A stretch of 64,000 bases of DNA from Oscillospiraceae bacterium (GCA_015068035.1 SVLI01000002.1:124001-188000), one strand, 5' to 3'; numbered from the stretch's first letter, positions 8,126-17,206 are shown. Translations and numbers: made by a program. Notes: generated by a model not told the origin, from the sequence alone.

Positions 8126-8916
8126 GGCTTTTCTCCACAATCTACAGTAACCGCCCCGTCCGGCAAAGCTGCAGCCAGCTGCAGCGTGGCTGAGCCCGCC
8201 TTGCGCACCGTTTCAAGCGCAAGAGAGGGGAGGTTATTTTCTTTACTCAAGTGCCCCAAAAGCACGCTTTCCAGGCCAAACCGCTCCAGCTCGGACACAA
8301 GCGCGCCGCAGGCATCATTCGAAAGGTGGCCGCGGTCGGAGAGAATGCGCCGCTTGAGCGGATAGGGATACGGCCCGTTGCGGAGCATCATCAGGTCGTG
8401 ATTGGCCTCCAGCATCGCCGCCTGCACGCCGCAAAGCGCCTCGAACACCTCATCCGTCACGCAGCCGAGGTCGGTGCAAAGCCCGAAGCGCAGGCCATTG
8501 TGCCCGACAACATAACCCGCGCTTCCCTGTATGTCATGCATGGTGGGAAACGCGGTGACTGTCAATCCGTCGGGCAGTTCCACAGCCCGCTGCGTTTCAA
8601 TCTCGCAAAGCCGGGGAATGACCTCCGGTGCTTCCCGGCGCAGAATGGCGCAGGTCTCCGCCGTGGCGAAGACGGGAAGCGTATGATATTTACAAAGCAT
8701 CCGCAGTCCGGCAACATGGTCCCTGTGGGCATGTGTGAGAAAAACCGCGGAAATATCCTGCATAGTGAGCGCCTGCTGCGCAAGATGTGTACGAATGCGC
8801 CGCAGAGAGATGCCCGCATCAAACAGGATGCGCGTGTCTCCCGCGCGCAGCAGCCCACAGTTTCCGCCGCTACCGCTGGCGAAGCTGGTAAAGCGCATAA
8901 TCAGCCGGCTGTACAC
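8107..8916 (-). CDS. walJ: WalJ/YycJ-like MBL-fold hydrolase
   Basis: Metallo-beta-lactamase-fold protein of 269 residues. The N-terminus FTSFASGSGGNCGLL is the typical WalJ opening. The metal site appears as THAHRDH, where THxHxDH is expected, with later ligands at GLCTDLGC, ANHD and LLGHLS. In Bacillus, WalJ helps coordinate cell-wall and DNA processes, and exonuclease activity has been proposed for the family. The GTG at 8916 has AGGAAG 7 bases upstream, inside the end of murA; an ATG at 8898 matches the usual N-terminus but lacks a binding site. Its order after murA and before rlmH suggests one operon. The walRK regulators are not adjacent. Confidence 0.85.
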   Translation of the reverse strand: MYSRLIMRFTSFASGSGGNCGLLRAGDTRILFDAGISLRRIRTHLAQQALTMQDISAVFLTHAHRDHVAGLRMLCKYHTLPVFATAETCAILRREAPEVIPRLCEIETQRAVELPDGLTVTAFPTMHDIQGSAGYVVGHNGLRFGLCTDLGCVTDEVFEALCGVQAAMLEANHDLMMLRNGPYPYPLKRRILSDRGHLSNDACGALVSELERFGLESVLLGHLSKENNLPSLALETVRKAGSATLQLAAALPDGAVTVDCGEKPCLELS

Positions 8917-10211
8917 ATGCTGTCTTCCTGCTCCGGTTGATCCGGATCCGTCAGACGCATAATATCAGCGCCAAGGGCGCGAAGCTTGCCGATGAAATCT
9001 TCATAACCGCGCTCGATGAACTCCACATCCTCCAGCTCGGTCAGTCCATCCGCGCAGAGTCCGGCGATGACCATCGCCGCGCCCGCGCGCAGGTCGCATG
9101 CCGTCACCGGTGCGCCGGTGAAATGCGTGCCGCCCTGAATCACCGCGACCGTGCCATCCACCTGGATGTCCGCACCCATCTTTCGCAGTTCATCGACGTA
9201 TTTATAACGATTATCCCAGACGCTTTCCGTGACAACACTCGTGCCCTTTGCCAGGCACAGGAGCGTGCTGATCTGCGGCTGCATATCCGTCGGGAAGCCC
9301 GGATAGGGCAGCGTACGGATATTCGTGTGGCGAAGCTGACCCTCTCTCCGCACGAGAACAGCGTCTTCCTTTTCCTCAATCTCCACGCCGATCTCACGCA
9401 GCTTGGCCGTGATGCAGTCCAGATGTTTGGGAATGACGTTTTTCACAAGCACCTCTCCGCCCGCAGCCGCGACCGCCGCCATATAGGTGCCGGCCTCGAT
9501 CTGATCGGGAATCACGGAATAGCTGCCGCCGCGCAGTTCGCGCACGCCATTGATCTTGATCGTATCGGTGCCCGCGCCGCGCACGTCCGCACCCATAGAG
9601 TTGAGGAAGTTTGCAAGGTCCACAATGTGCGGTTCCTTGGCGCAGTTTTCAATCACCGTGCGCCCCTTGGCAAGAACCGCCGCGATCATGATGTTCATGG
9701 TCGCGCCGACGGAAATTTTATCCAGATAGATGTTCGCGCCCTTGAGCCCATCCTCCGGCGTTTCGCAGCAGATATAGCCGCCGCAGACTTCCACCTGTGC
9801 GCCAAGCGCCGTCATACCCTTGACGTGCTGGTCAATGGGACGCACGCCGAAGTTGCAGCCGCCGGGCATCGTCGTCTTCGCCTTGCCGAAACGGCCAAGC
9901 TGCGCGCCGATGAGGTAATACGATGCGCGAATCTTCCGCATCATATCATATGCGCCGTCGCTCAGATGCACATTGCGGCAGTCGATCTCCACCGTTGTTT
10001 TATTCACCTGCCGGATCTTTGCTCCGTAGCATTTCATAATGCGCAGGAGCATCTCCGTATCGCTGATATTGGGAATATGTTCAATGCGGCAGACACCGTT
10101 GACCAACAGCGCAGCGGGGATAATTGCAACGGACGCATTCTTCGCGCCGCTGATTTCCACTTCGCCGTTCAGCGGTTTCCCACCCCGAATCAAATACTTA
10201 TACTTATCCAC
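8901..10211 (-). CDS. murA: UDP-GlcNAc 1-carboxyvinyltransferase
   Basis: First committed step of peptidoglycan synthesis: transfers enolpyruvate from PEP to UDP-N-acetylglucosamine. 436 residues. The catalytic cysteine lies in PGGCNFGVRP (about residue 119), so the enzyme should be fosfomycin-sensitive by family knowledge. The start is a GTG at 10211 with GGAGG 8 bases upstream. The 3' end overlaps walJ by 16 bases. A strong sigma-A promoter lies upstream and probably drives murA-walJ-rlmH. Confidence 0.97.
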   Translation of the reverse strand: MDKYKYLIRGGKPLNGEVEISGAKNASVAIIPAALLVNGVCRIEHIPNISDTEMLLRIMKCYGAKIRQVNKTTVEIDCRNVHLSDGAYDMMRKIRASYYLIGAQLGRFGKAKTTMPGGCNFGVRPIDQHVKGMTALGAQVEVCGGYICCETPEDGLKGANIYLDKISVGATMNIMIAAVLAKGRTVIENCAKEPHIVDLANFLNSMGADVRGAGTDTIKINGVRELRGGSYSVIPDQIEAGTYMAAVAAAGGEVLVKNVIPKHLDCITAKLREIGVEIEEKEDAVLVRREGQLRHTNIRTLPYPGFPTDMQPQISTLLCLAKGTSVVTESVWDNRYKYVDELRKMGADIQVDGTVAVIQGGTHFTGAPVTACDLRAGAAMVIAGLCADGLTELEDVEFIERGYEDFIGKLRALGADIMRLTDPDQPEQEDSMCTAG

Positions 10212-10309
10212 GTTTACGACCTCCGAACCGGACGTTTTTTCGTGCTGTGTTATGGAAAAGGGGCCTTATTTCTATGATACCCCAAAGCGTTCATACTAAA
10301 CCAACCTGC

Positions 10310-10338
10310 ATTATAACACCGTTGCACAGAAATTGCAA
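10310..10338 (-). promoter_or_regulatory. Sigma-A promoter of murA
   Basis: On the minus strand: TTGCAA (10333-10338), a 17-base spacer and TATAAT (10310-10315). The leader is about 90 bases. Confidence 0.8.
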
Positions 10339-10424
10339 CCATAGGAAATTTTCTTCTTTTTCAGCCGTCCAAGCTATGTTTCCACCCCGCGATCGGGCTG
10401 TGCGACCGCTTCTGCAATGTGAAA

Positions 10425-10464
10425 AAAACAAGCAGCTCCAGCGGTACGCCATTCCGCTGGAGCT
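10425..10464 (-). terminator. Terminator downstream of GNAT gene
   Basis: AGCTCCAGCGG (10434-10444) pairs with CCGCTGGAGCT (10454-10464). On the minus strand the stem is followed by GCTTG and seven T. It lies about 140 bases after the GNAT stop. Confidence 0.85.
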
Positions 10465-10606
10465 ACTTATGGAGAATGAGGGTAAAATGATAAAGATGAA
10501 ACTGTCTTTTGTATCTTAAATGTTAGCAAACAGTTGTTACGTAAACAACAGGAAGAATATTTCAAAACTATTAAATCGCGAATTATTTTCACTTTTTATG
10601 CCAAAA

Positions 10607-11437
10607 TCAGTCAAAAACAGGCCCCCACCAGAGTCCGGGCGCTGTTTTCGCGCCCAGCGCCATCACCGCGCTGTATGCATCGCCGGGGCGGCTCACACGG
10701 CAGACGGCGGCACCGAAACGCGCAGCGATTTCCCCCGCAACGCGCGGAATATCGCCATCAAAAAGCAGTTCCTTGACCTCCGCGCAATCTCCTGCGGTTT
10801 CCACACAGGCCAGCCCGGTTTTCCCGTTTGCATCCACGATTTCCAGCAGCGCGCCGTGCGCGCGTGCGCAGAGCCTTTCCTGAAAACGGAAAAATTCCTC
10901 CGGCATCGCCGCGTGTGCAATATGCGCAAGCAGGACTTCGCGCTTCTCTGCATAGTCCGCTGCAGAAACAGGTCGCAGCAGGATTCCCCCCGTTTCGTTC
11001 AAAGCCGGGTAAAGCGCCGTCTGCACAGTGCTGAGATCTGCAAACCCACTGCGCTCGGCATACCACGCGCGCAGGCTCTCCTCCCCCGGCATCAGGCAAA
11101 GCGCCGCACCGGCTTCGCGGCAGAGCGCCGCGCTCCGGGCCGTCAAAGCAGCACCGATCCCCTCGCCACGCCGCGCGGGCGTGACGGCGAGCGCATAGAA
11201 ATACACGGCACTTTCCCGCTCACCAAGCCCGGACACAAGTGCCGCGCCGGGCAGGAGATAGACAGCGCCGAGCAGCGTGTCTCCCTCCAACGCCAGCAGC
11301 GCGCGTCCCGGCGCGTAGAGCGTTGCAAAGAAATCGTCAATCAAGTCCTCCGGGTCACCAAAAACTTCTGCCCAGAGGCTTTTCATCGCGTTTATATCAT
11401 CCCGCGCATCCGAGCGGCGGATCACAAGTTCCGCCAT
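10607..11437 (-). CDS. GNAT family N-acetyltransferase
   Basis: 276 residues. The acetyl-CoA site is visible as VTPARRGEGIGAALTARSAAL (about 85-105), the R-x-x-G-x-G/A signature, with strand and helix pattern of GNAT before it. The C-terminal ~120 residues look like a second domain, possibly SCP2-like or a degenerate GNAT. The ATG overlaps the stop of the DUF2156 gene by one base (TGATG), so translation is coupled. The substrate is unknown. Its partner acts on aminoacyl-tRNA or lipids in known relatives, but no shared pathway can be claimed. Confidence 0.8.
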   Translation of the reverse strand: MAELVIRRSDARDDINAMKSLWAEVFGDPEDLIDDFFATLYAPGRALLALEGDTLLGAVYLLPGAALVSGLGERESAVYFYALAVTPARRGEGIGAALTARSAALCREAGAALCLMPGEESLRAWYAERSGFADLSTVQTALYPALNETGGILLRPVSAADYAEKREVLLAHIAHAAMPEEFFRFQERLCARAHGALLEIVDANGKTGLACVETAGDCAEVKELLFDGDIPRVAGEIAARFGAAVCRVSRPGDAYSAVMALGAKTAPGLWWGPVFD

Positions 11438-12360
11438 CACTCTGCGCCCCCGCAGCCGCAAAAGCACACGCTGTACTTTTCCACCATGCTCACCGGCGCA
11501 TAGGAGAGCTTGGCCTTGCGCAGGCCCTCAAGCCCCATATCATCCTCACGGTTGATGTAGCGGATCTCCGGGTGAAGCTGCAAAATGTAACGCACAAACT
11601 CGCGATTGATCATCGGGTAAGTGCCCGGAATGTCAGCCCTTGCCTTTTCAAAATGCACGTCATAGGTGTCCGAACTGATTTTTTCCCCAACGGTGAAGGC
11701 GACCATCTCCTCGCCGATGTACAGCGCGCCGCCCTCCAGCCCGAGCGCGTCAAAGTGCGCAAACGCGCGCGCGATGGCCGCGCGCTCCGCCTGAACGCTC
11801 TTTTTTTGCTGCGCATCTGCGCTGTGCTCGTCCTCCCACTTCTCCAACAGGGGCAGGCAGTCGGCGCAGGTTTCCGCCGTGAGCGGAGTGAAGCGCCAGT
11901 TGTCATGTTCGGCCTGAAAGCGGTTGACAAAGTTTCGCTTGGAGTGCAGCTTTTTGCCCGACAGGCTCGCAAGCTTTTCCGCCTCATAGAGGTAGTCAAA
12001 GTGATCCCGATCCGGCGTGAACTGCAGCTGCCCCGGATAGAGCGCCTCAAGCTGCGCGCGGTGCGTTTCCGTTACGCCGTTGAGGCAAAAAGGAAAACCT
12101 TTTTTCTCCGCGTAATCCCGCAGCGCCTCCACGGCAGCGTGCAGGTCGCCGCTGCCGACAGGAAACGCAAAAAAGGGATGACTGCGATACTTCGGCTTTG
12201 CGGCAACGCGGCCGTCTATTTTCGCCACGAGCTGCCGGAAGCTTTCATCCCACATGTACATATTGGCGAAGCTGAAATCGGCGCTGCGTGAATCCTCCGC
12301 AGCCGTGCAGGCGTCGATCCACGCCTTGTCCGAGAGCTCCAAATTTTTGAATTCGATCAT
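11437..12360 (-). CDS. DUF2156 (phosphatidylglycerol lysyltransferase C-terminal-like) protein
   Basis: 307 residues, soluble. Family features: SDFSFANMYMWDE-type N-terminus (here RSADFSFANMYMW), SGKKLHSKRNFVNRF in the middle, and PGTYPMINREFV with YINREDDMGLEGLRKAKLSYAP near the end. DUF2156 corresponds to the double-GNAT catalytic part of MprF and is widespread in Clostridia as a stand-alone protein. The C-terminus has a cysteine cluster (VCFCGCGG). No transmembrane flippase part is present, so lipid modification is only one possibility; peptide or aminoacyl transfer is another. It is coupled to the following GNAT gene. Confidence 0.82.
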   Translation of the reverse strand: MIEFKNLELSDKAWIDACTAAEDSRSADFSFANMYMWDESFRQLVAKIDGRVAAKPKYRSHPFFAFPVGSGDLHAAVEALRDYAEKKGFPFCLNGVTETHRAQLEALYPGQLQFTPDRDHFDYLYEAEKLASLSGKKLHSKRNFVNRFQAEHDNWRFTPLTAETCADCLPLLEKWEDEHSADAQQKKSVQAERAAIARAFAHFDALGLEGGALYIGEEMVAFTVGEKISSDTYDVHFEKARADIPGTYPMINREFVRYILQLHPEIRYINREDDMGLEGLRKAKLSYAPVSMVEKYSVCFCGCGGAE

Positions 12361-12426
12361 ACAGGCTCCGATATGCGCCGCCCTCTGTTTGGGGCAATTC
12401 CCCCCATGCGGCGCTGAATATCCTTA
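12361..12426 (-). other. Nested hairpin between udg and DUF2156 gene
   Basis: Outer arms GCGCCGC and GCGGCGC enclose an inner GGGG/CCCC stem. There is no T-tract, so it could reduce readthrough or stabilise one end of the mRNA. Nothing more can be said. Confidence 0.4.
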
Positions 12427-12996
12427 TCAGTAAGTGTGCGCGCAGCGGCTTCGGATCTCCGCTTCCAGCCGCTTGAGGTCCTCAAAGGTCTCCGGCCGGC
12501 GGCGCGGATCCCGCAGCAGTGCTGCCGGGTGATACAGCGCCATCACGCTGCGCCCGGCCTCGTCCGTGAAGAACTGGCCGTGTTCCTTGGTGATTTTGAA
12601 ATCCGGCTTGATGAAAGCCATCGCCGCGATGCGGCCAAGGCAGACGATGATCTTCGGATTGATGATCTCAATCTGCCGCCGCAGCCAATCGGCGCAGGCC
12701 GCCTGCTCCGTGTTGAGCGGATCCCGGTTCCCGGGCGGGCGGCATTTGACCATATTGGCGATATAAATCCGGCTGCGATCCAGATAGATGATCGAGAGCA
12801 TATCATCGAGCAGCTTCCCCGCGCGGCCGACAAAGGGCTCGCCCTTCAAATCCTCCTGCTCACCGGGGCCTTCCCCGATGAACAGGACCTCCGCATCGGG
12901 ATTGCCCACGCCGAAAACGACGTGATTGCGCGTTTCGCAAAGGCCGCATTTTTGGCAGCCGAGGCATTCCGTGCGCAGTTGTTCCAGTTTGTCCAT
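12427..12996 (-). CDS. Uracil-DNA glycosylase, family 4
   Basis: Removes uracil from DNA in base-excision repair; iron-sulfur type, 189 residues. The 4Fe-4S ligands begin at [10 protein letters not shown] (about 11-17) and continue with [12 protein letters not shown] and a later cysteine (ACADWLRRQ). The catalytic region GEGPGEQED is the family 4 signature. The substrate loop is [20 protein letters not shown] lies before the ATG. Family 4 enzymes are typical of archaea, thermophiles and many Clostridia. It is probably expressed from the extended -10 promoter just upstream. Confidence 0.93.
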   Translation of the reverse strand: MDKLEQLRTECLGCQKCGLCETRNHVVFGVGNPDAEVLFIGEGPGEQEDLKGEPFVGRAGKLLDDMLSIIYLDRSRIYIANMVKCRPPGNRDPLNTEQAACADWLRRQIEIINPKIIVCLGRIAAMAFIKPDFKITKEHGQFFTDEAGRSVMALYHPAALLRDPRRRPETFEDLKRLEAEIRSRCAHTY

Positions 12997-13039
12997 TTGC
13001 CCATCCCCTTTCCGGACGGAATATCATCTGTTTTTTTGC

Positions 13040-13048
13040 AGTATATCA
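13040..13048 (-). promoter_or_regulatory. Extended -10 promoter of the glycosylase gene
   Basis: On the minus strand TGA directly precedes TATACT (13040-13045), an extended -10 element. No good -35 hexamer is seen 17 bases upstream. Confidence 0.4.
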
Positions 13049-13070
13049 CAGCCCGGAAAAAAACGCCATA

Positions 13071-13109
13071 GAAAATTCCGGCGGCGAAGGACTTGCCATC
13101 GCCGCCGGA
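13071..13109 (-). terminator. Terminator after TRAP permease
   Basis: TCCGGCGGCGA (13077-13087) pairs with TCGCCGCCGGA (13099-13109), followed on the minus strand by ATTTTC. Confidence 0.85.
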
Positions 13110-13131
13110 TGAATGGAATTGTTAATGCGCG

Positions 13132-15078
13132 TTATGCGACCTTCGGGGTGTTCTTGCGGCTGATGACGAACTGCGCGAAGATGACGATGCCGATCAGAAC
13201 AAGTCCGATCGCGTCGGTCACCAGGCCGGGATAGATCAGCAGCAGGCCGCCGGCCGCGCTGATAATCCGCAGATACCAGGCCATTGGTTTCCTCAAATAG
13301 CCCTCCAGCGCCGCGCTGACACCAAAGATGCCAAGCACAGAGGTGATGCAGATCAGGATAACCTCCCACACCGTTGTGTCAACAAACAGCATGGCGGGAT
13401 TGAGCGCGAACACATAGGGCACAATAAAGGCCGCCACCGCCAGTTTGGTGGATACCAGAGCGGTTTTCATGGGGTTGGACTGCGCGATGGCCGCGCCGGC
13501 ATAGGCCGCCAGCGCAACGGGCGGCGTCAGATCCGCCACAATGCCGAAGTAGAACACGAAGAAATGCGCCGCAATGGTGGGCACGCCCATGCGAATCAGG
13601 ATGGGGGCGCAGGTCGCCGCCATAATGCAGTAGTTGGCCGTTGTGGGCACGCCCATACCCAGAATGATGCAGCAGATCATGGTCAGGAACAGGGCGATGA
13701 TGGTGGAGTTGCCCGCCACACTCGTGATGGCGTTAATCATGACGTTGGCAAGACCCGTCATGGTGATCGTGCCGGCAATGATGCCCGCCACGCCGCAGGC
13801 CGCGGCCACGGTGATGGCGCCCTGCCCTCCGGCTGCCAGCGCCTGGAAAATCTTCTTCGGGGTGATCCGGTTGTCCTTGTTGATGAGACCCACCACAATG
13901 CAGGCCACAATGGCGATGGCCGCAGCATACTGGATGCTCTTGGAGCTGGTGCCCACCAGGTACACCAGAATCACCAGCGGCGTAAGCAGATACCATTTTC
14001 TCAGCAGCGGGCGCAGCTTGGGCAGATCTTCCTTAGACAGGCCCTTCAGACCCAGCTTCTTGGCCTCCAGATGTACAGAAATGAAAATGCCCGCAAAGTA
14101 CAAAACCGCCGGCAGGATGGCACGAACGGCAATGCTGCCGTATGGCATCTGCACATAGTCCGCCATCAGGAAAGCCGCAGCGCCCATGATGGGGGGCATG
14201 ATCTGTCCGCCGGTGGAAGCGGAAGCCTCCGCCGCGGCAGCGAACTCCGGCTTGTAACCGGTTCTCTTCATCAGGGGAATGGTAACAGCGCCGCTGCCCA
14301 CGGTATTGGCAACGGAGGATCCGGAAACCATGCCCTCGAGCGCACTTGCAACCACAGCCGCCTTGGCCGGGCCACCGGAGAAACCTCCCACCAGCGCGTT
14401 TGCAAACTGGATGAACACATCGGCAATGCCGGTGCGCTCCAGGAATGCGCCGAAGATGATGAACACCACAATAAACTTGGAGCAAACATTCACGGGCGTG
14501 GAGAAGATACCCTCTTTCGTGAAGAACAGGTTATAAACCGTCTTGTTCAGCCGTCCGAAAAAAGAGGGGTTGGACAGGCCCCAGATCAGGGCGTAGGCCA
14601 CAAAGCAGCCCGCCACGATAAGGATGGGAAGACCCACGCTCCGGCGGCAGACCTCACACAGGGCGAGGATGCCCACGATGCCGATCACGATCTGCCACCA
14701 GTTCAGGCGGCTGCCCTGCTGGATGATGTTCATGGCGTTGAAGGTGAAATACAGGAAAGCCGCAGTACCCAGCACCATGGCGAGGATGTCATACCAGGGC
14801 ATGGAATTCACTTTCTGCTTACCCTTCCGGACGGGGAACATCAAAAACCCGACGAACACGATGCAGGCCATAAAGGAGGTCAGGCGGATCTCCTCGAGCC
14901 AGCTTGTGAACAGGGTAACATAAAGGCAAAACAGAGAGAATGCCGCCAGAACGCTTAAAACAACGATCTTGGGCTTTCCCTCCCAGACCCGGGTGTTGGA
15001 CTCCCGGTCATATTTTTTCATGACGGACTCCAAATCCATGGGTTCGTCAATGGTTGTTTTCTTCTTGAATAATGCCAT
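13132..15078 (-). CDS. TRAP transporter permease, fused 4TM-12TM
   Basis: Integral membrane subunit of a tripartite ATP-independent (sodium-driven) uptake system, 648 residues, with about 16 hydrophobic segments. The small-subunit part (about 45-190) is fused to the DctM-like large subunit, as in TAXI-type systems. Recognisable DctM stretches include ALEGMVSGSSVANTVGSGAVTIPLMKR, a substrate or ion-site region, and MGVPTTANYCIMAATCAPIL. It is downstream of its binding-protein gene in the same unit, separated by a hairpin attenuator. The substrate is unknown; characterised TAXI systems carry glutamate or other dicarboxylates, which is only a hint. Confidence 0.93.
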   Translation of the reverse strand: MALFKKKTTIDEPMDLESVMKKYDRESNTRVWEGKPKIVVLSVLAAFSLFCLYVTLFTSWLEEIRLTSFMACIVFVGFLMFPVRKGKQKVNSMPWYDILAMVLGTAAFLYFTFNAMNIIQQGSRLNWWQIVIGIVGILALCEVCRRSVGLPILIVAGCFVAYALIWGLSNPSFFGRLNKTVYNLFFTKEGIFSTPVNVCSKFIVVFIIFGAFLERTGIADVFIQFANALVGGFSGGPAKAAVVASALEGMVSGSSVANTVGSGAVTIPLMKRTGYKPEFAAAAEASASTGGQIMPPIMGAAAFLMADYVQMPYGSIAVRAILPAVLYFAGIFISVHLEAKKLGLKGLSKEDLPKLRPLLRKWYLLTPLVILVYLVGTSSKSIQYAAAIAIVACIVVGLINKDNRITPKKIFQALAAGGQGAITVAAACGVAGIIAGTITMTGLANVMINAITSVAGNSTIIALFLTMICCIILGMGVPTTANYCIMAATCAPILIRMGVPTIAAHFFVFYFGIVADLTPPVALAAYAGAAIAQSNPMKTALVSTKLAVAAFIVPYVFALNPAMLFVDTTVWEVILICITSVLGIFGVSAALEGYLRKPMAWYLRIISAAGGLLLIYPGLVTDAIGLVLIGIVIFAQFVISRKNTPKVA

Positions 15079-15151
15079 AAGCAGGCTCCTCCCGGGGAAA
15101 TGGTGTAAAGCAGGGGCAAGAAAACTCCCGCCTCTGCATTTCTCTCTTCAT

Positions 15152-15179
15152 GCAAAAGAGGGGAGGGTTTCCCCTCCCC
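15152..15179 (-). terminator. Attenuating hairpin between binding protein and permease
   Basis: GGGGAGGG (15160-15167) pairs with CCCTCCCC (15172-15179) around a 4-base loop; the minus strand continues with TCTTTT. A partial terminator here would give more binding protein than permease. Confidence 0.65.
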
Positions 15180-15193
15180 CTTGCAAAGCTTTC

Positions 15194-16153
15194 TTATTCT
15201 GCGGTAACGGTGACACCCTTCTCGGCGAAGTACTTGGCAGCGCCGGCGTGGAAAGGTGCGGTCATGCCGGAGGTGGCGTTTTCGACGGACAGCTCAGCAC
15301 CCTTGCCGTGCTCCTTGGTGATGTCCGCGGCATTGTCGAAGATGGCCTTGGTCAGGTTGTAGACAACTTCCTCATCAGCGTCGGCATCCACGATCATGGT
15401 GGCCTTCACGGTGATGGTAACCACAGCCTCGTCCTGACCGGCGTAGGTGCCGGCAGGAATCTCATAGGTGGTGTAGTAGGGAGAAGCATCCATCACCTTC
15501 TGGGCGATTTCGCCGTCAATGGGCACCAGGTATGCATCGTTGGTGGTGCACAGCTCGGTGATGGCGGCAGTGGGAGCGCCGGCCACGATGAAGGCGGCGT
15601 CAATCTTGCCGTCCTTCAGGCCGTCGGTGCTGTCACCGAAGCTCATGTACTGGGGCTTGATGTCCTCCTCGGTCAGACCCGCGGCGGCAAGCACGTCAAC
15701 GGCGTTGAAGTAGACGCCGGAGCCGGGGGCGCCGATGGAGACACTGCGGCCGGCCAGGTCGGCAACGGACTTGATTTCGGGATCCATGGTGATCAGCTGA
15801 ACAGCCTCAGCGTACAGGCCGCCCAGAACGCGGAAAGAGTCGATCTTGCCGTTCTCCTCGAAGGAGCGGGTGCCGTCCCATGCGTAAGCCATAACGTCGG
15901 ACTGGACAGTGGCCAGCTGATAGTCGCCGGCATCAATGCCTTCGATGTTGGCCTTGGAACCGTCGGTGGAAACAACGTTGACGTCAACGCCAGCGTGATT
16001 CTTCATGTACTGACCCAGCACGCCGCCGAAACCGTAGTAGGTGCCGGTGGGGCCGCCGGTGCCCATGGTCATGGAAACACTTTTCCCTCCGCCGCAGGCG
16101 CACAGCGCCAGCACGAAGACGACCGCGAGCAGTAATGCGATGATCTTTTTCAT
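15194..16153 (-). CDS. TAXI family TRAP solute-binding lipoprotein
   Basis: Extracytoplasmic solute receptor of the TRAP system, 319 residues. The start at 16153 follows GGAGG at spacing 8. The signal peptide is KKIIALLLAVVFVLALCAC with the lipobox cysteine at 20, so the protein should be membrane-anchored. After it come the TAXI landmarks MGTGGPTGTYYGFGG and DAGDYQLATVQSDVMAYAW, then GRSVSIGAPGSGVYFNAVDVL. It is transcribed first, before the fused permease. The ligand cannot be read from the sequence. Confidence 0.93.
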   Translation of the reverse strand: MKKIIALLLAVVFVLALCACGGGKSVSMTMGTGGPTGTYYGFGGVLGQYMKNHAGVDVNVVSTDGSKANIEGIDAGDYQLATVQSDVMAYAWDGTRSFEENGKIDSFRVLGGLYAEAVQLITMDPEIKSVADLAGRSVSIGAPGSGVYFNAVDVLAAAGLTEEDIKPQYMSFGDSTDGLKDGKIDAAFIVAGAPTAAITELCTTNDAYLVPIDGEIAQKVMDASPYYTTYEIPAGTYAGQDEAVVTITVKATMIVDADADEEVVYNLTKAIFDNAADITKEHGKGAELSVENATSGMTAPFHAGAAKYFAEKGVTVTAE

Positions 16154-16226
16154 TTTACTATCCTCCATATTTATCGTCCGACCCGCAATTTTGAATTTTG
16201 AAAGGGCCGGAAATTCAACTGAGCCT

Positions 16227-16255
16227 ATTATAGCGAAGAAATTTGTGCATTACAA
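16227..16255 (-). promoter_or_regulatory. Sigma-A promoter of the TRAP operon
   Basis: On the minus strand: TTGTAA (16250-16255), 17 bases, TATAAT (16227-16232). A TTGACT begins a few bases further upstream but at an unfavourable 22-base spacing. Confidence 0.65.
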
Positions 16256-16489
16256 GTCAATTTTTGAATTTTTATTAAAAATAATTGCAAAATCGCTGAT
16301 CGCATCCGGTTTTACTGTCTAAAAGCACACCCTCCCGGGAGCGGAACGGGCACTGTCCGGGAAACCCGCGGCAGACTGTTTCGAACCCATACCAAGCCAA
16401 AAACAGCAAAACCGCCGGATATATGACGCATCCGCTCCGAAATCGGATAGCCGCAGCGCAGGATTTTTACCGCACAGCGCATTTTTGTG

Positions 16490-16519
16490 TTGATGCCAAT
16501 GAGACACTTATGCTATACT
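16490..16519 (+). promoter_or_regulatory. Sigma-A promoter of the Cytidylate_kin2 gene
   Basis: TTGATG (16490-16495), 18 bases, TATACT (16514-16519). TGC directly before the -10 makes it an extended -10 promoter. Confidence 0.65.
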
Positions 16520-16585
16520 GGATATAGAAAGGGCATATATACCAGCCAGCATTTCTTCATTCATTTATTATGAGGAGGAACCAAT

Positions 16586-17197
16586 ATGAAAAAAGCAATC
16601 ATCACCATCGGCCGCGAATTTGGCAGCGGCGGACGTCTTATCGGTAAGCGGCTTGCTGAAGACCTCGGTATCCCGTTCTATGACAAGGAGATCATAGATC
16701 TGTCCGCAAAGAAGAGCGGCCTTTCAGCCGACTTCATCGCCAGCAGCGACGAGCGCGCACCGAGCGCATTCTCCCTTGGAATTTCCCCGACCATCGGCGA
16801 TACCATCGGCTACTTCATGCAGTACGATGCCCCGGCCAGCGACCGTGCCTATCTGGCACAAACCGCTGTCATCAACGAGCTCGCCGAAAAGGAGAGCTGC
16901 GTGATCGTCGGCCGCGGTTCAGGCTTCATTCTGCGCGACCACCCCGACCGCGTCAGCCTGCTGTTCCATGCGCCGCTGGATGACCGAATCCGCCGCGCCG
17001 CCGAGGAATACGGCCTGGATGAGCCGGGACTGGCCGACAAGATCATCAAGGTCGACAAGACCCGCTCCAACTTCATCAAGCGCTACACGGGCGAAAACTG
17101 GATGGATGCCCGCTCCTATGACCTGTGCATCAACACCTCTAAACTCGGCATTGATGGCTCCGTTGCCGCGGTCAAGGAATATCTCGCCCACCGCTAA
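16586..17197 (+). CDS. Cytidylate kinase-like family protein (Cytidylate_kin2)
   Basis: P-loop kinase-fold protein of 203 residues. The N-terminus IITIGREFGSGGRLIGKRLAE contains the phosphate loop (GREFGSGG). FYDKEIID, VIVGRGSGFIL and RIRRAAEEYGLDE follow the nucleoside-kinase pattern. AGGAGG lies 9 bases before the ATG. The family is common in Clostridia as short stand-alone proteins; the true substrate is not established and CMP is an assumption. It is followed by glyS, which has its own promoter, so it appears monocistronic. Confidence 0.85.
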   Translation: MKKAIITIGREFGSGGRLIGKRLAEDLGIPFYDKEIIDLSAKKSGLSADFIASSDERAPSAFSLGISPTIGDTIGYFMQYDAPASDRAYLAQTAVINELAEKESCVIVGRGSGFILRDHPDRVSLLFHAPLDDRIRRAAEEYGLDEPGLADKIIKVDKTRSNFIKRYTGENWMDARSYDLCINTSKLGIDGSVAAVKEYLAHR

Positions 17198-17206
17198 TGC
17201 GCACTC

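Larger units (their letters stand above)
10212..10606. other. Intergenic region between murA and GNAT gene
   Basis: 395 bases without a credible gene. It contains the murA promoter (10310-10338) and a minus-strand terminator (10425-10464) that probably ends the GNAT/DUF2156 transcript. Nothing else is recognisable in the AT-rich stretch 10465-10606. Confidence 0.7.
16154..16585. other. Divergent intergenic region, TRAP operon / Cytidylate_kin2 gene
   Basis: 432 bases, AT-rich near the TRAP side, with no credible gene. It holds a minus-strand promoter at 16227-16255 and a plus-strand promoter at 16490-16519. I see no riboswitch-like fold in the 16256-16489 interval. Confidence 0.6.
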
